This document shows positions 33,501-41,661 of a stretch of DNA of 64,000 nt, in pieces. Both the position numbers and the translations under genes were made by a program. The notes below the pieces were generated by a model. That model saw only the letters and a program-made list of their open reading frames with translations, was not told the origin of the DNA and made no database searches. The number at the start of each line of letters is the position of its first letter. Positions within the stretch are counted from its first letter, which is position 1. This DNA is from CAZJLP01 sp964546955 (lineage in GTDB: Bacteria; Verrucomicrobiota; Verrucomicrobiia; Opitutales; Opitutaceae): positions 62,001 through 126,000 of the forward strand of contig CAZJLP010000002.1 in the NCBI GenBank assembly GCA_964546955.1, in the 5' to 3' direction.

Positions 33501-35528
33501 AATGATCTCGAGGTAACCCACCATTTCGGCAGTCTGGGGGAACGCACCATGCTGCTCAATGGCCGGAGGCTCGACAGCGAAGCGGGGGCACCGCTGCGGA
33601 TTTTGCTTTCGATCGAGGACGTGACTGAACGCCTGCGGTCTCGCGCCGTGCTCCGGGCTTCGGAGGTCCGCTACCGCCGCCTATTCGAAGCAGCGAAGGA
33701 CGGCGTGCTGATCGTCGACCCGCAGACGCGGAAGATCACGGATGCCAATCCCTTCATGGTGCAGTTGCTGGGCTATCGCCGTGACGAGCTTGTGGGCAAA
33801 GAACTCTTCGAGATCGGATTGTTCAGGGACGAAAAGATCGCTCAATCTGCGTTCCGAGAGATCCGTGAGCATCAAAAACTTCGGTACGATTATCTGCCGC
33901 TGGAGGCCAAGGACGGCACGCGGCACGAGGTGGAAGTCGTGGCCAACCTGTACGACGAAGACGGGCAAGCCGTGATCCAATGCAACGTGCGCGACATCAC
34001 CGAGCGCAAACGGATGGAAAATGCATTGCGCCAAAGTGAGGCTCGCTTCGAAGCCATCATTGCACAGGCGACCGCTGGGATAGCGGAGATGGATTTGACG
34101 GGAAAGTTCACCTTGGTGAACGAGCGTTTCTGCGCAATCGTCGGGCGGTCAGCGTCCGAATTGTACACTCTGCGTACTCAGGACATTACTCATCCTGACG
34201 AGATCGCCGCCAATGCGACGCGGTTTACCACGGGTGTTGAGGGCCAAACGGATTTTAGCGTGCAAAAGCGTTACGTGCGTCCTGATGGAACGAGCGTTTG
34301 GGTGAGCAACAGCGTGGCCCGCATCACCGATGGCCAACATCACGCCACAGGATTCGTCGAGATCTCACAGGACATTTCCGATCAGAAGCGACTCGAGACC
34401 GAGCTTAAAGCGAGCGAAGCTTACTTTCGCGAACTGACCCAAAGCCTCCCGATCGGCGTGTGGACAAGCAACGCCGATGGCGCCGTGGATTTCATCAATC
34501 GCCATTGGCTTGACTACACCGGCCAGGCCTTTCTCCCGGGGATAAGCCACAGCGATGCCTGGGTAAAAGTACTCCACCCGGACGATCGCCCCCGCGTCGA
34601 GCAGATCTCAGCCGCTGGGAAGGCCGCCGACGAAGGCTATGTGCTGGAAGCGCGTTTTCGTCGCGGAACCAAGGGAGATTACCGCTGGTTTCTCAAACGC
34701 TCCATACCCGTGCGGGACGAAGCCGGCAACCTGCGGAAACGCATCGGTATTTGCATCGACATCGACGATCTGAAACGTGCGCAAACCATCCTGGCCGATC
34801 ACGCCGAAAATCTCGAGTCGCAGGTTCAGTCGCGCACCGCCGAATTGCGCGAAACCATTGGCGAATTGGAGGCTTTCTCCTACAGCGTGTCACACGATCT
34901 GCGTGCCCCGCTCCGAGCAATGCAAGGATTTGCATTGTTGCTTCTGAAAAAACACGAGGCGTCCCTCGATGCCGTCTCCGTCGATCAGTTGAACCGCATC
35001 AATGCATCCGCGAGCCGTATGGACGCGCTGATCAACGATGTCCTGACTTACTCTCGATTGCTGCGTTCAGAGATCATCCTCGAACCGGTCAATCTTGATG
35101 AACTGGTCCGCCAGGTCATTGCCACTTATCCTCAGCTTCAGGCGAATGGAACGGTCATTACCATCGACGGGACACTGCCTACGGTCCTGGCGAACGCTGC
35201 CAGTTTGACACAGTGCGTTTCGAATTTGCTTTCCAATGCCGTGAAGTTCGTCGCGCCCGGAACCACAGCTCGTGTTCGTGTTCATGCGGATAAGATCGAA
35301 GAGGACGCGCGGCTTTGGATCGAGGACAACGGCATAGGCATCGACCATCGGGACCATCAACGTATTTGGGCCATTTTCACGCGAATCGAACGCTCGAAGG
35401 ACTACGAAGGCACGGGAATCGGACTTGCCATTGTGCGTAAGGCCATCGAACGCATGAACGGGCACATCGGCCTGGAATCGGTGCTGGGCGAGGGCAGCAA
35501 GTTCTGGATCAGGTTACGCCCTGTATAA
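30591..35528 (+). CDS. CheB-CheR-PAS histidine kinase fusion
   Basis: The protein is about 1645 residues, GTG start, no signal peptide, so cytoplasmic. Domains in order: CheB methylesterase (IVGVGASAGG with Ser37, ILVQHLDPGH, FSGNATDGTNG), and CheR methyltransferase at ~240-520 (FRDEAAFDALKKTVFPKLLA, then TIGCSGGQEAYSLAM). Next is a long coiled coil at ~665-775 rich in NEE repeats (NEELQSINEELETSKEELES), then about five PAS domains (~785-1390). HisKA carries the H-box SYSVSHDLRAP (His ~1435) and HATPase_c carries NLLSNAVKF, DNGIGI and GTGIGLAIV. It should be a soluble sensor kinase with methylation activity. Ten Ns at 30821-30830 interrupt the CheB part. A response regulator gene follows after four bases. 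Confidence 0.93.
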   Translation: MGSNKKSLVVPKDPLDAAPQRTPFSPRGFPIVGVGASAGGLEAFTTLLKHLPAQTGMAFILVQHLDPGHESALPTIXXXXSRATKMPVHEASQGATIRPNEVYVIPPNSTMSLVRGKIMLKRREKTRMPHHSIDHFFQSLAHEQKERAIGVVFSGNATDGTNGLEAIKGAGGITFAQGKSAKYDSMPRNAIASGCVDYVMEPEAVALELARIASHPYLTGSPPSLPVDFISEEASEETLVRSPKSKEDAPKRNGPSAHRFEEILALVHAQSGIDFSLYKTATMHRRITRRMLLCRKISLDDYARFVAGDPQELKALQADMLISVTSFFRDEAAFDALKKTVFPKLLAAKRTDSIRIWTIGCSGGQEAYSLAMTFMEVAEKTPGQFLKLQIFGTDLNEALLNKARRGLYPKTLAQEISAERLRKFFVEEDGGYRVIKALREICVFARQDFLSDPPFSRMDLVSCRNVLIYIEPSAQRRILPMLHYALKPDGYLFLGTSESIGAFGALFEPWNKKQKIFLRKSALTPAFSLPRREQRAPKVDERRRHSSSPNEGLRTELQAHHEADRLTVNLFAPPGVLIDAGLNVLQFRGATETYLTPPSGKASFELLKLARDGLVLPLRTAVNQARKSNEPVRREKVRFGKGAGATINLHVIPLKNLRELYFLVLFEDPAGPKVAAPIASSQTDRRTDSELRRRNGELERELRETRDYLQSLQQQHDTAHDELQVSNEEVQSTNEELQSINEELETSKEELESGNEELITVNEEMAYRNGELSRLNSDLNNFHVSLSTPIVVLGRDLTIRRFTPMAEKLFNLLATDVGRPITGIKHNLQLEDLEGFVGKVIDLMAVRECEVRDSNGHWYLLRARPYLTVDNKIDGAVLVLLDIDALKRSEQAIAQERDYAEATLRTARDSLIILRPDLTVNTANEAFYRTFKLTPAQIENRPLFELADGAWNIPALRQLLADVLPRNHFFNDLEVTHHFGSLGERTMLLNGRRLDSEAGAPLRILLSIEDVTERLRSRAVLRASEVRYRRLFEAAKDGVLIVDPQTRKITDANPFMVQLLGYRRDELVGKELFEIGLFRDEKIAQSAFREIREHQKLRYDYLPLEAKDGTRHEVEVVANLYDEDGQAVIQCNVRDITERKRMENALRQSEARFEAIIAQATAGIAEMDLTGKFTLVNERFCAIVGRSASELYTLRTQDITHPDEIAANATRFTTGVEGQTDFSVQKRYVRPDGTSVWVSNSVARITDGQHHATGFVEISQDISDQKRLETELKASEAYFRELTQSLPIGVWTSNADGAVDFINRHWLDYTGQAFLPGISHSDAWVKVLHPDDRPRVEQISAAGKAADEGYVLEARFRRGTKGDYRWFLKRSIPVRDEAGNLRKRIGICIDIDDLKRAQTILADHAENLESQVQSRTAELRETIGELEAFSYSVSHDLRAPLRAMQGFALLLLKKHEASLDAVSVDQLNRINASASRMDALINDVLTYSRLLRSEIILEPVNLDELVRQVIATYPQLQANGTVITIDGTLPTVLANAASLTQCVSNLLSNAVKFVAPGTTARVRVHADKIEEDARLWIEDNGIGIDHRDHQRIWAIFTRIERSKDYEGTGIGLAIVRKAIERMNGHIGLESVLGEGSKFWIRLRPV
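30821..30830. other. Assembly gap (10 N) in the CheB domain
   Basis: Family comparison suggests that ALPTIL should join SRATKMPV directly. The reading frame is kept if the true gap is a single base, so the ten Ns probably overstate the missing sequence. Confidence 0.7.
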
Positions 35529-35532
35529 CTTT

Positions 35533-36018
35533 ATGGATATGATTACGACCCAAACCATATTGCTGGTTGAAGACGAGGAAAACGACGTGCTCTTCATGAG
35601 AATGGCCCTGGAAAAGGCTGAGATCACGAACGACTTTCAGGTGGCAGAGCATGGCGAGCAAGCAATCGAATACCTCAGTGGAACAGGGATCTACGCCGAT
35701 CGCCGGCGTTATCCTCTCCCCGCGCTTGTTCTCTTGGATCTCAAGCTGCCGCGGATCATGGGCATGGACGTTCTGAAGTGGATTCGCGAGCGAAGGGAGT
35801 TCGACTCGATGGTCGTCATTGTGCTAACCTCATCACAGCAACGCTCCGACATCAGCATGGCTTCTTCACTCGGAGCGAATTCCTATCTCGTAAAGCCGTC
35901 CAATCCGCTCGCTTTGGGAGATATCATGGGCCTGGTGAAAAGTTACTGGCTGCAACTCAATCAACCAACGGCGACGTTTACCGCGTTAGAGCGCTCCTCA
36001 ATTCCTTCGCAGAGGTAG
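35533..36018 (+). CDS. Single-domain response regulator (Rcp1-like)
   Basis: This 161-residue REC domain has no output domain. The acidic pocket is VEDEEND (residues 12-18), the phosphoacceptor is Asp69 in LLDLKLP, and LTSS and Lys121 in YLVKPS complete the switch. The extended loop with TGIYADRRRYPLP before the phosphorylation site is typical of phytochrome-partner regulators of the Rcp1 type. It starts four bases after the CheB-CheR kinase stop and is surely its cognate phosphoacceptor. Confidence 0.94.
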   Translation: MDMITTQTILLVEDEENDVLFMRMALEKAEITNDFQVAEHGEQAIEYLSGTGIYADRRRYPLPALVLLDLKLPRIMGMDVLKWIRERREFDSMVVIVLTSSQQRSDISMASSLGANSYLVKPSNPLALGDIMGLVKSYWLQLNQPTATFTALERSSIPSQR

Positions 36019-36173
36019 TAAGTTGTCAGAGGGCGGGGATAACCCCCTCAGTGGCTTTAGCGGAGCCCGCATTTGTCATGGTCCTGTAAAATCCCCGCGG
36101 AGCAACGGTTGCACATCTGAGTCGCCGAACCACTTTCATTTGACATCGGCTGTACTATCATTTGAATCCCTCC

Positions 36174-36569
36174 ATGGCTCATCTCCTTTCTCGTTCACTC
36201 GATCCGTCGAAGGCCACAGAACTGGTCGAAAAGGGGCTGCCGTGGCATGAGGTGGAGTTCCTTGCCAAGGAACTGGGCGTGACGCTGTCGGCCTTCGCGC
36301 GCCTCGCGGATATCTCCGAACCCACGTTCTTTCGCCGAAAGAAGCTAAAGCGGTTCCCGCTCCAGGAGTCGGATCACATCATGCGGTTCGCGCGGCTGTG
36401 GACGCTCGCCCTGGACGTACTGGAGAGTGAAGACGGCGCCCGAGCCTGGCTCAAACAGCCCGCCCTGGGCCTGCACGGACGGGTGCCCCTCGAAACGGCG
36501 AAAACGGAATCCGGCGCGCATGAAGTTGAAGCGTTGCTTCGCCGCATCGACTACGGCGTTCTCGCGTGA
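36174..36569 (+). CDS. Antitoxin of a RES-Xre toxin-antitoxin pair
   Basis: The ATG at 36174 gives 131 residues; a TTG at 36162 is also in frame. The N-terminal half has an Xre-like helix-turn-helix (VEFLAKELGVTLSAFARLAD, then ISEPTFFRRKKLKRFPLQES). The C-terminal half matches the MbcA/ParS/Xre toxin-binding domain (HIMRFARLWTLALDVLESED, ARAWLKQPALGLHGRVPLET). It would bind the toxin and repress its own promoter. Its stop overlaps the GTG of the toxin (GTGA), so the two are translationally coupled. Confidence 0.9.
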   Translation: MAHLLSRSLDPSKATELVEKGLPWHEVEFLAKELGVTLSAFARLADISEPTFFRRKKLKRFPLQESDHIMRFARLWTLALDVLESEDGARAWLKQPALGLHGRVPLETAKTESGAHEVEALLRRIDYGVLA

Positions 36570-37030
36570 AGGTTTGGCGTATCGACAAAAAGAGACGGAG
36601 CAACTCTGCCCGGACGGGAGAGGGCGCCCGAATCACAGGCGGGCGCTGGAACTCGCCCGGCGTGGCCGTCATCTACGCGAGTCAGTTTCTATCCCTGGCC
36701 GTCCTGGAAGTGCTGGTTCACGCGCCCGATCCTTCCGCACGCACGATCGAGCGGATTCGTGCTTCGATCGATGTGCCCGATCCCTTGATTGAAACGCTGC
36801 CCCGATCGGCCCTGCCGGCGAATTTCGGCCCCAAGACGGCGCTTTCCGTGACGCAGGGCATCGGTGACGACTGGCTTTCGTCCCAGCGCACCGCCGCGTT
36901 GTTGGTGCCCAGCGCGATCGTGCCGCTCGAGCATAACCTGCTGTTGAACCCGAACCACCCGGACTATCCCTCCTTCGCCTGGAGCTCTTTCGAGTCCGTT
37001 CATCTCGACCCACGACTCTGGACGGTTTGA
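36566..37030 (+). CDS. RES-domain toxin
   Basis: The 154-residue protein has the RES fold. The conserved Arg is in GGRWNSPG (residues 25-32), a Tyr in VIYAS, the conserved Glu in LAVLEVLVH (Glu48), and the Ser near SSFESVHLDP at the C-terminal end. Family members such as MbcT degrade NAD+ in the cytoplasm, so activity would arrest growth. The GTG start overlaps the antitoxin stop by four bases. The pair lies between two sensory operons, a position typical of an acquired module. Confidence 0.9.
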   Translation: MKVWRIDKKRRSNSARTGEGARITGGRWNSPGVAVIYASQFLSLAVLEVLVHAPDPSARTIERIRASIDVPDPLIETLPRSALPANFGPKTALSVTQGIGDDWLSSQRTAALLVPSAIVPLEHNLLLNPNHPDYPSFAWSSFESVHLDPRLWTV

Positions 37031-37045
37031 CCGGCCACGTCCGCG

Positions 37046-38293
37046 TTAGCCCGCCGCGGCCAGTTCTAGCCAGAAGGTGCTGCCGACGTTCTCCTTGGAT
37101 TCCACGCCCACGGTTCCTCCCATGCACTCCACCCCGCGCAGCACGATCGCCAGACCGATCCCGGTGCCGGGATAGTCGGCGGGGGTATGGAGCCTTTCGA
37201 AAATTTTGAACAGGCGGCCTTGAAGCACGTGGGGAATGCCAATGCCATTATCCTGAATCTTGATCCGCACGCGCCCAGCGCTCTCTTCAGCCGAGATGCG
37301 CACTTCGGGCACCCTGCCCTTCGGGACGAACTTCAACGCGTTGTCGACGAGATTGGTGATCACTTGAACCAGCGCTTGTTTCTGCGCGACAACGGTCGGG
37401 AGCCCCGGTTGGGCGACCACTTGGCCGCCGCTTTGGGAAATAGCATAGTCCAGTCCGATCAGGACGTCGGCCACCACGTCGTTCAAATCGACCTCGGTCA
37501 GGGACGACCCGACGGTCCGCATGCGGCTGTGTTCCAACAGGCCGGTAATCAAAGCGTGCATGCGTTCGACGTTCGCCTTGATCCGATCGACGAAAAGTTT
37601 CGCCGGCGGAGCGAGCGGCTCCAGTTCGTCCAAAAGCGCCTGTAGCATCCCGTCGATCGCGCGCACGGGCGCGCGCAAGTCGTGAGAAACAGAGTAGGTA
37701 TACGCCTCCAGATCCTGGTTCGCCCGAAGAAGTTCGTCATGGCTGGCCCTGAGATCGTCGTTCTTCTTTTCGACCTCCCGGCGGAGTTCCGTATTCCTCT
37801 CCAGCAGACGCGCGTTCTCCTCCGCGGTGATCAGCTGATCCTCCAGCTTCTCGACCAGGAGCGAACTGTATTGTCGAAAAAATACCTCCTGCGGTTTCGC
37901 GCGCGGTTTGGCCACTTCTCCCGCGCGGGCTCGCCCCATGACCCGCTGGATTCGATCGATGAGCTGGTCTTCCTCGATCGGGCGGGTGATGAAGTCGTCG
38001 GCCCCGAGATCCTTGGCCTGATCCTCGTCGGCCTTTGTCGCATAGTTGGCGGTGCAGATCACGACGGGGGTTTTCTGCCGCTCGGGATCCGACTTCAGCA
38101 AGTAACAGAGCTGAAAGCCGTCCATTTCCGGCATGAGCAAGTCGGTGATGACCAGGTCGAAGGACTGCGTGCGCAGCTCCCGCAAGGCCCGCACGCCGCT
38201 ATCCGCGGTGATGGCGATCGCATCCAGGATCCGCAGCTGCTCCTGCAGAAGCAGCTGATTGTCCACCCGGTCGTCCACGATCAACACCTTCAT
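37046..38293 (-). CDS. REC-domain histidine kinase
   Basis: The protein has 415 residues in the order REC, coiled coil, HisKA, HATPase. The N-terminal receiver has Asp51 in VITDLLMPEMDG. A coiled coil (about residues 145-195) leads to the H-box with His204 (YSVSHDLRAPVRA). The ATP-binding lid shows NLVDNALKF, DNGIGI and GTGIGLAIV. Cytoplasmic. It is the last gene of a three-gene leftward operon and its start overlaps the upstream regulator by four bases, so its receiver probably takes phosphate from, or passes it to, those partners. Confidence 0.93.
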   Translation of the reverse strand: MKVLIVDDRVDNQLLLQEQLRILDAIAITADSGVRALRELRTQSFDLVITDLLMPEMDGFQLCYLLKSDPERQKTPVVICTANYATKADEDQAKDLGADDFITRPIEEDQLIDRIQRVMGRARAGEVAKPRAKPQEVFFRQYSSLLVEKLEDQLITAEENARLLERNTELRREVEKKNDDLRASHDELLRANQDLEAYTYSVSHDLRAPVRAIDGMLQALLDELEPLAPPAKLFVDRIKANVERMHALITGLLEHSRMRTVGSSLTEVDLNDVVADVLIGLDYAISQSGGQVVAQPGLPTVVAQKQALVQVITNLVDNALKFVPKGRVPEVRISAEESAGRVRIKIQDNGIGIPHVLQGRLFKIFERLHTPADYPGTGIGLAIVLRGVECMGGTVGVESKENVGSTFWLELAAAG

Positions 38294-38676
38294 GGGAGAG
38301 ACACGAGGCCGACCTGGCAGTTGACTTGAGCGACAAAGGAATCGGCGTCGATCGGCTTTTCGAGATAGCCGTTGCAGCCGGCGTCAAAAGCCTTCTTTCG
38401 GTCCGTGCTCATCGCAAATGCGCTGACCGCGATGATGGGAAGCTCTTCGGCCGGGATTGTCTCCCGTATTCTGCGCGCCACCTCGAAGCCGTCGATGTCG
38501 GGCAGCTGCAAATCGAGGAGCACGAAAGCAAATTTCTCTTCCGCGACCGCCGCCAGCGCCTGGCCGCCGGTCGCCACGCCCCGCACCACATACCCTTTGT
38601 CTTCCATCAACAGGGTTGCGAGGTAGCGGTTGTCGGCATTATCTTCCACCAAGAGGACTCTCGTTGGCGTATTCAT
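38290..38676 (-). CDS. Single-domain response regulator (CheY-like)
   Basis: This 128-residue stand-alone receiver has the acidic residues LLVEDNADN at the N-terminus, phosphoacceptor Asp55 in LLDLQLPDIDG, and Lys107 in YLEKPID. There is no output domain. It sits between two kinases with four-base overlaps on both sides, which suggests a phosphate shuttle in a multi-step relay. Confidence 0.94.
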   Translation of the reverse strand: MNTPTRVLLVEDNADNRYLATLLMEDKGYVVRGVATGGQALAAVAEEKFAFVLLDLQLPDIDGFEVARRIRETIPAEELPIIAVSAFAMSTDRKKAFDAGCNGYLEKPIDADSFVAQVNCQVGLVSLP

Positions 38677-40583
38677 CGTATTGCTACGGGTTCGAGCTCT
38701 TGACGGCGTACCGCGGCGCCGCAGTGGGTCGCGATGCGAAAAGTGAACGTCGACCCGCGATTGAATTCGCTTTCAACCGAGATCTGGCCCCCCAGCATGG
38801 ACACGATTTTGCGGCAAAGATAGAGCCCCAGTCCGGTGCCCTCATAACGCCGTCGCGAAGAGCCCTCCAATTGACTGAAGGCCACAAATAGATCTTTTTG
38901 CCGATCCCGGGGGATACCGATGCCGGTGTCCTTGACGCTCACGACAAGTTTGTCCCCCTCGACCAACGCGCTAACCTCGATGCTGCCCGCCGGTGTGAAC
39001 TTCACCGCGTTATTGAGCAGATTGAGCATCACCTGAAAGAAGCGCTTGCGATCCGAGTGAATGCATCCGGCGTGCTCGACCGAACTGCGAACGACGAGCT
39101 GCTTTTGTCCGATCTGCAGTTCCAGCGTCCGGATCGCCTCTTGAATCACCTCTTCCGGCTTGAAATCTTCGCACGCAAGATCCAACCGGCCGGCCTCGAT
39201 TCGGGAGAGATCGAGCATGTCGTTGATCAAGTGCAGCAGGTGCTTTCCGGAAGCGTGAATCAAATTCAGCTGCTTCTTTTGCTCGTCGTTGATCGGTCCG
39301 TTGCGCCCCTGCCGCAGCAACGAGGCAAACCCGATGATCGAGTTGAGCGGAGTCCGCAACTCGTGGCTCATGATGGCCAAAAATTCGGATTTCATCCGAT
39401 CCGCCCGCTTCAGCTCTTCGTTCGCAGCCGCGAGTTGCGCCACCCACTCTTTTTCCCGGGTGATGTCGCGCGCCACTTTGGAGGCGCCTACGACCTTGCC
39501 GGACGAATCCCGGACGGGAGAAATCGTGATGGAGACGTGGAAGGGCTCGCCGTTTTTCCGCACGCGAACGGTTTGATAGTGATCCACTCGCTCTCCCCGT
39601 TTCAGCCGTTCGAGGATTTTTGGCTCCTCATCCAGTCGGTCCGGCGGGAACACCGCGGCGATTGGCCGCCCGATCATTTCGTCCGCTTTGTAGCCGAACA
39701 TGCGCTCCGCGGCGGCGTTCCAACTCGTGACGACGCCATCCAGATTCTTGCTGACAATCGCGTCGTCCGATGAACCCACGATAGCCGCCAGGAGGTGCGT
39801 GACGTGATCCGCCCTTTTTTGCTGCGTCACATCGCGCACGATCTTCGAGACTCCAATCACGTTGCCACGCCCGTCGATCACCGGAGAAATCGTTAGAGCG
39901 ACATCGAACGTGCTGCCGTTCTTTCTCAAGCGAACGGTTTCAAAATGCTCGATCCGCTGACCCCGTTTCACCTGTTCGAGGATTCCCGGCTCCTCGTGGT
40001 GAAGATGCGGCGGAATCAGCATCAGCACGGACTTTCCCACGATCTCGCCCGGCTCGTAACCGAACATCCGCTGGGCGCTCCGGTTCCAACTCGTGATGAC
40101 GCCCGAGAGATTCTTGCTGATGATGGCGTCGTCGGACGACTCCACGATCGCGGCGAGATGGGCGTTGGCTTCCACCACCGCTTGCTGCTGGGAAATATCC
40201 CGGGCGACCATCGAGATCCCAATAATCTCATCTACCTCGTTCTTGATGGCCGAGATCGTGAGCGAGATAGGCACCTGTGCGCCGTCCTTCCGCACGCGCC
40301 TGGTCTCATAATGCTCAATCCTCTCGCCTGCTCTCACTCGCGCTAGCAGCTCCGGTTCCTCCCCTGACAATTCGGAGGGGAGGAGCGGCTGGGATATTCC
40401 GCCGAGAGTCTCCTCCGCCGAAAACCCGAAGATACGTTCAGCCCCCTTGTTCCAGCTTGTGACTATTCCGTCGAGGGATTTGCTGATGATCGCGTCATCG
40501 GAGGAGTCGACAATCGCGGAGAGGAGGAATCGAGCCGAAAGCCCGGGCAACGTGCTTTGGCCCGACGAAGAAGTGGCGGGCAT
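38673..40583 (-). CDS. Sensor histidine kinase with three tandem PAS domains
   Basis: The protein has 636 residues. Three homologous PAS domains at about residues 18-132, 140-254 and 262-376 each begin with a variant of SSDDAI(I/V)SK and carry TSWN and FGY/FGF; they arose by internal duplication. HisKA has His407 in FLAIMSHELRTPLNSIIGF, then HATPase_c with NLLNNAVKF, DTGIGIPRD and GTGLGLYLC. No transmembrane segment, so a soluble sensor of redox state or small ligands. It heads the three-gene leftward operon and its stop overlaps the next start by four bases. Confidence 0.95.
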   Translation of the reverse strand: MPATSSSGQSTLPGLSARFLLSAIVDSSDDAIISKSLDGIVTSWNKGAERIFGFSAEETLGGISQPLLPSELSGEEPELLARVRAGERIEHYETRRVRKDGAQVPISLTISAIKNEVDEIIGISMVARDISQQQAVVEANAHLAAIVESSDDAIISKNLSGVITSWNRSAQRMFGYEPGEIVGKSVLMLIPPHLHHEEPGILEQVKRGQRIEHFETVRLRKNGSTFDVALTISPVIDGRGNVIGVSKIVRDVTQQKRADHVTHLLAAIVGSSDDAIVSKNLDGVVTSWNAAAERMFGYKADEMIGRPIAAVFPPDRLDEEPKILERLKRGERVDHYQTVRVRKNGEPFHVSITISPVRDSSGKVVGASKVARDITREKEWVAQLAAANEELKRADRMKSEFLAIMSHELRTPLNSIIGFASLLRQGRNGPINDEQKKQLNLIHASGKHLLHLINDMLDLSRIEAGRLDLACEDFKPEEVIQEAIRTLELQIGQKQLVVRSSVEHAGCIHSDRKRFFQVMLNLLNNAVKFTPAGSIEVSALVEGDKLVVSVKDTGIGIPRDRQKDLFVAFSQLEGSSRRRYEGTGLGLYLCRKIVSMLGGQISVESEFNRGSTFTFRIATHCGAAVRRQELEPVAIR

Positions 40584-40752
40584 GATTCGGAGGACAGCGG
40601 AAGCTTTCTCGAAGAGTCGAGGCGCGCCAGTATCCCCGGCCCGCCCGGGTTCTGTCTACATGTTTGGGCGAATCGCGGTCCGGCCGTTTGCTGCTCGGCT
40701 TCTAGGGAATTCCCCCAACGCCGACCCAATTCGAGGTCCAGCAAAGGCCTGA

Positions 40753-41205
40753 TTAAGCTGCTTTACGCTGAGCCCGGGTCTCCGCTGCCTTTTTCGCCGA
40801 ACGCGAACGCTCCGCCGCGCTGCGCTTACGAGCGGCCGTTTTCGCCTGCCGGGAAAGCGCCGCTTTGGAAACGGTCCTCCTCGGCTCTTTTTTCAACGCG
40901 TTCAGCGTGGCGCGCGACCGTTTCGCTGATGGTTTCGCGGGCCTCCGCCCTTTCTTCAGGTCTCGTTTGGCGCGCTCCCGCGCTGCGGGACTCGCGCTTC
41001 CTTTACGGGGCGGGGGCAGCTTCACCCCCGAGCGGCGCGCCTCGGAGAGAGCGATCGCGATGGCCTGCTTGGATGAACGCACTCCGTGCTTTCCCTTGCG
41101 CACCTTGCGGATTTCGTCGCGCACGAACTCGCCGGCTTGGGCTGACGGGGATTTTCCCTGACGCGCATCGCGCCGCGCTCGTTTGATTGTGGATTGGTCT
41201 GGCAT
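40753..41205 (-). CDS. DUF6496 basic, histone-like protein
   Basis: The 150-residue protein is very rich in Lys, Arg and Ala. The N-terminal half has the DUF6496 pattern (EFVRDEIRKVRKGKHGVRSS, KQAIAIALSEARRSGVKLPP). The C-terminal half is a low-complexity KKAAE/RKRSAAERSR tail like histone H1 or a nucleic-acid compacting protein. The role is inferred: DNA or RNA binding. It lies 169 bases upstream of the PAS kinase operon on the same strand. Confidence 0.85.
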   Translation of the reverse strand: MPDQSTIKRARRDARQGKSPSAQAGEFVRDEIRKVRKGKHGVRSSKQAIAIALSEARRSGVKLPPPRKGSASPAARERAKRDLKKGRRPAKPSAKRSRATLNALKKEPRRTVSKAALSRQAKTAARKRSAAERSRSAKKAAETRAQRKAA

Positions 41206-41661
41206 GGCAGTAGTCTCCAGGACGTACTCTATTCATCCGATATATCTTCGCCATGGGGTCTCGGGCTGAAGGCGTCGCCGGGCGCGTGCCCCACCTCCCA
41301 GGTGGTTGCGCAACGCTTCCGTCAGTTCGCCTGAGCGCGCGGGGTGGCCCGCGCCGCCTTCGCCACAAAAAGCCCCGACCGTCGCTGCTTCAGCCGGGGC
41401 TCTTTCGTTAGTGGATGCTGGACCCAACCAGCGACTCCTCCGGCGGGGTGCGTAAAAAACGCTGCCACTCGGGAGAGGCCAATAGGATATCGCGGCCAGA
41501 CTGAAATATTGCCTAATATTTGCAAGTGGAAATCATGCCTCGTTAGCCTCCTTTCTTTCCTCCCGGGTAGCCCTTTACCTGCCCACTGCAGCCAAGGGTT
41601 GACCCTCTCCCGCGTATGTCCGACGTTTTCCTTCGTTCCTCCTCGCCCGAAGGGACCTGAA
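41206..41661. other. Divergent intergenic region with an orphan hairpin
   Basis: About 456 bases lie between the DUF6496 gene and the CHASE kinase start. The kinase frame is open through much of it but carries no domain and would precede the membrane anchor. A terminator-like hairpin at 41371-41401 has no obvious upstream gene on either strand. No small gene was recognised. Confidence 0.4.
41371..41401. terminator. Terminator-like hairpin without an assigned gene
   Basis: AGCCCCG and CGGGGCT pair around a 17-base loop. The stem is preceded by AAAA and followed by CTTT, so it could terminate from either side, best leftward (TTTTTGT after the stem). No known gene ends here, which raises the possibility of a small RNA. 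Confidence 0.45.
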
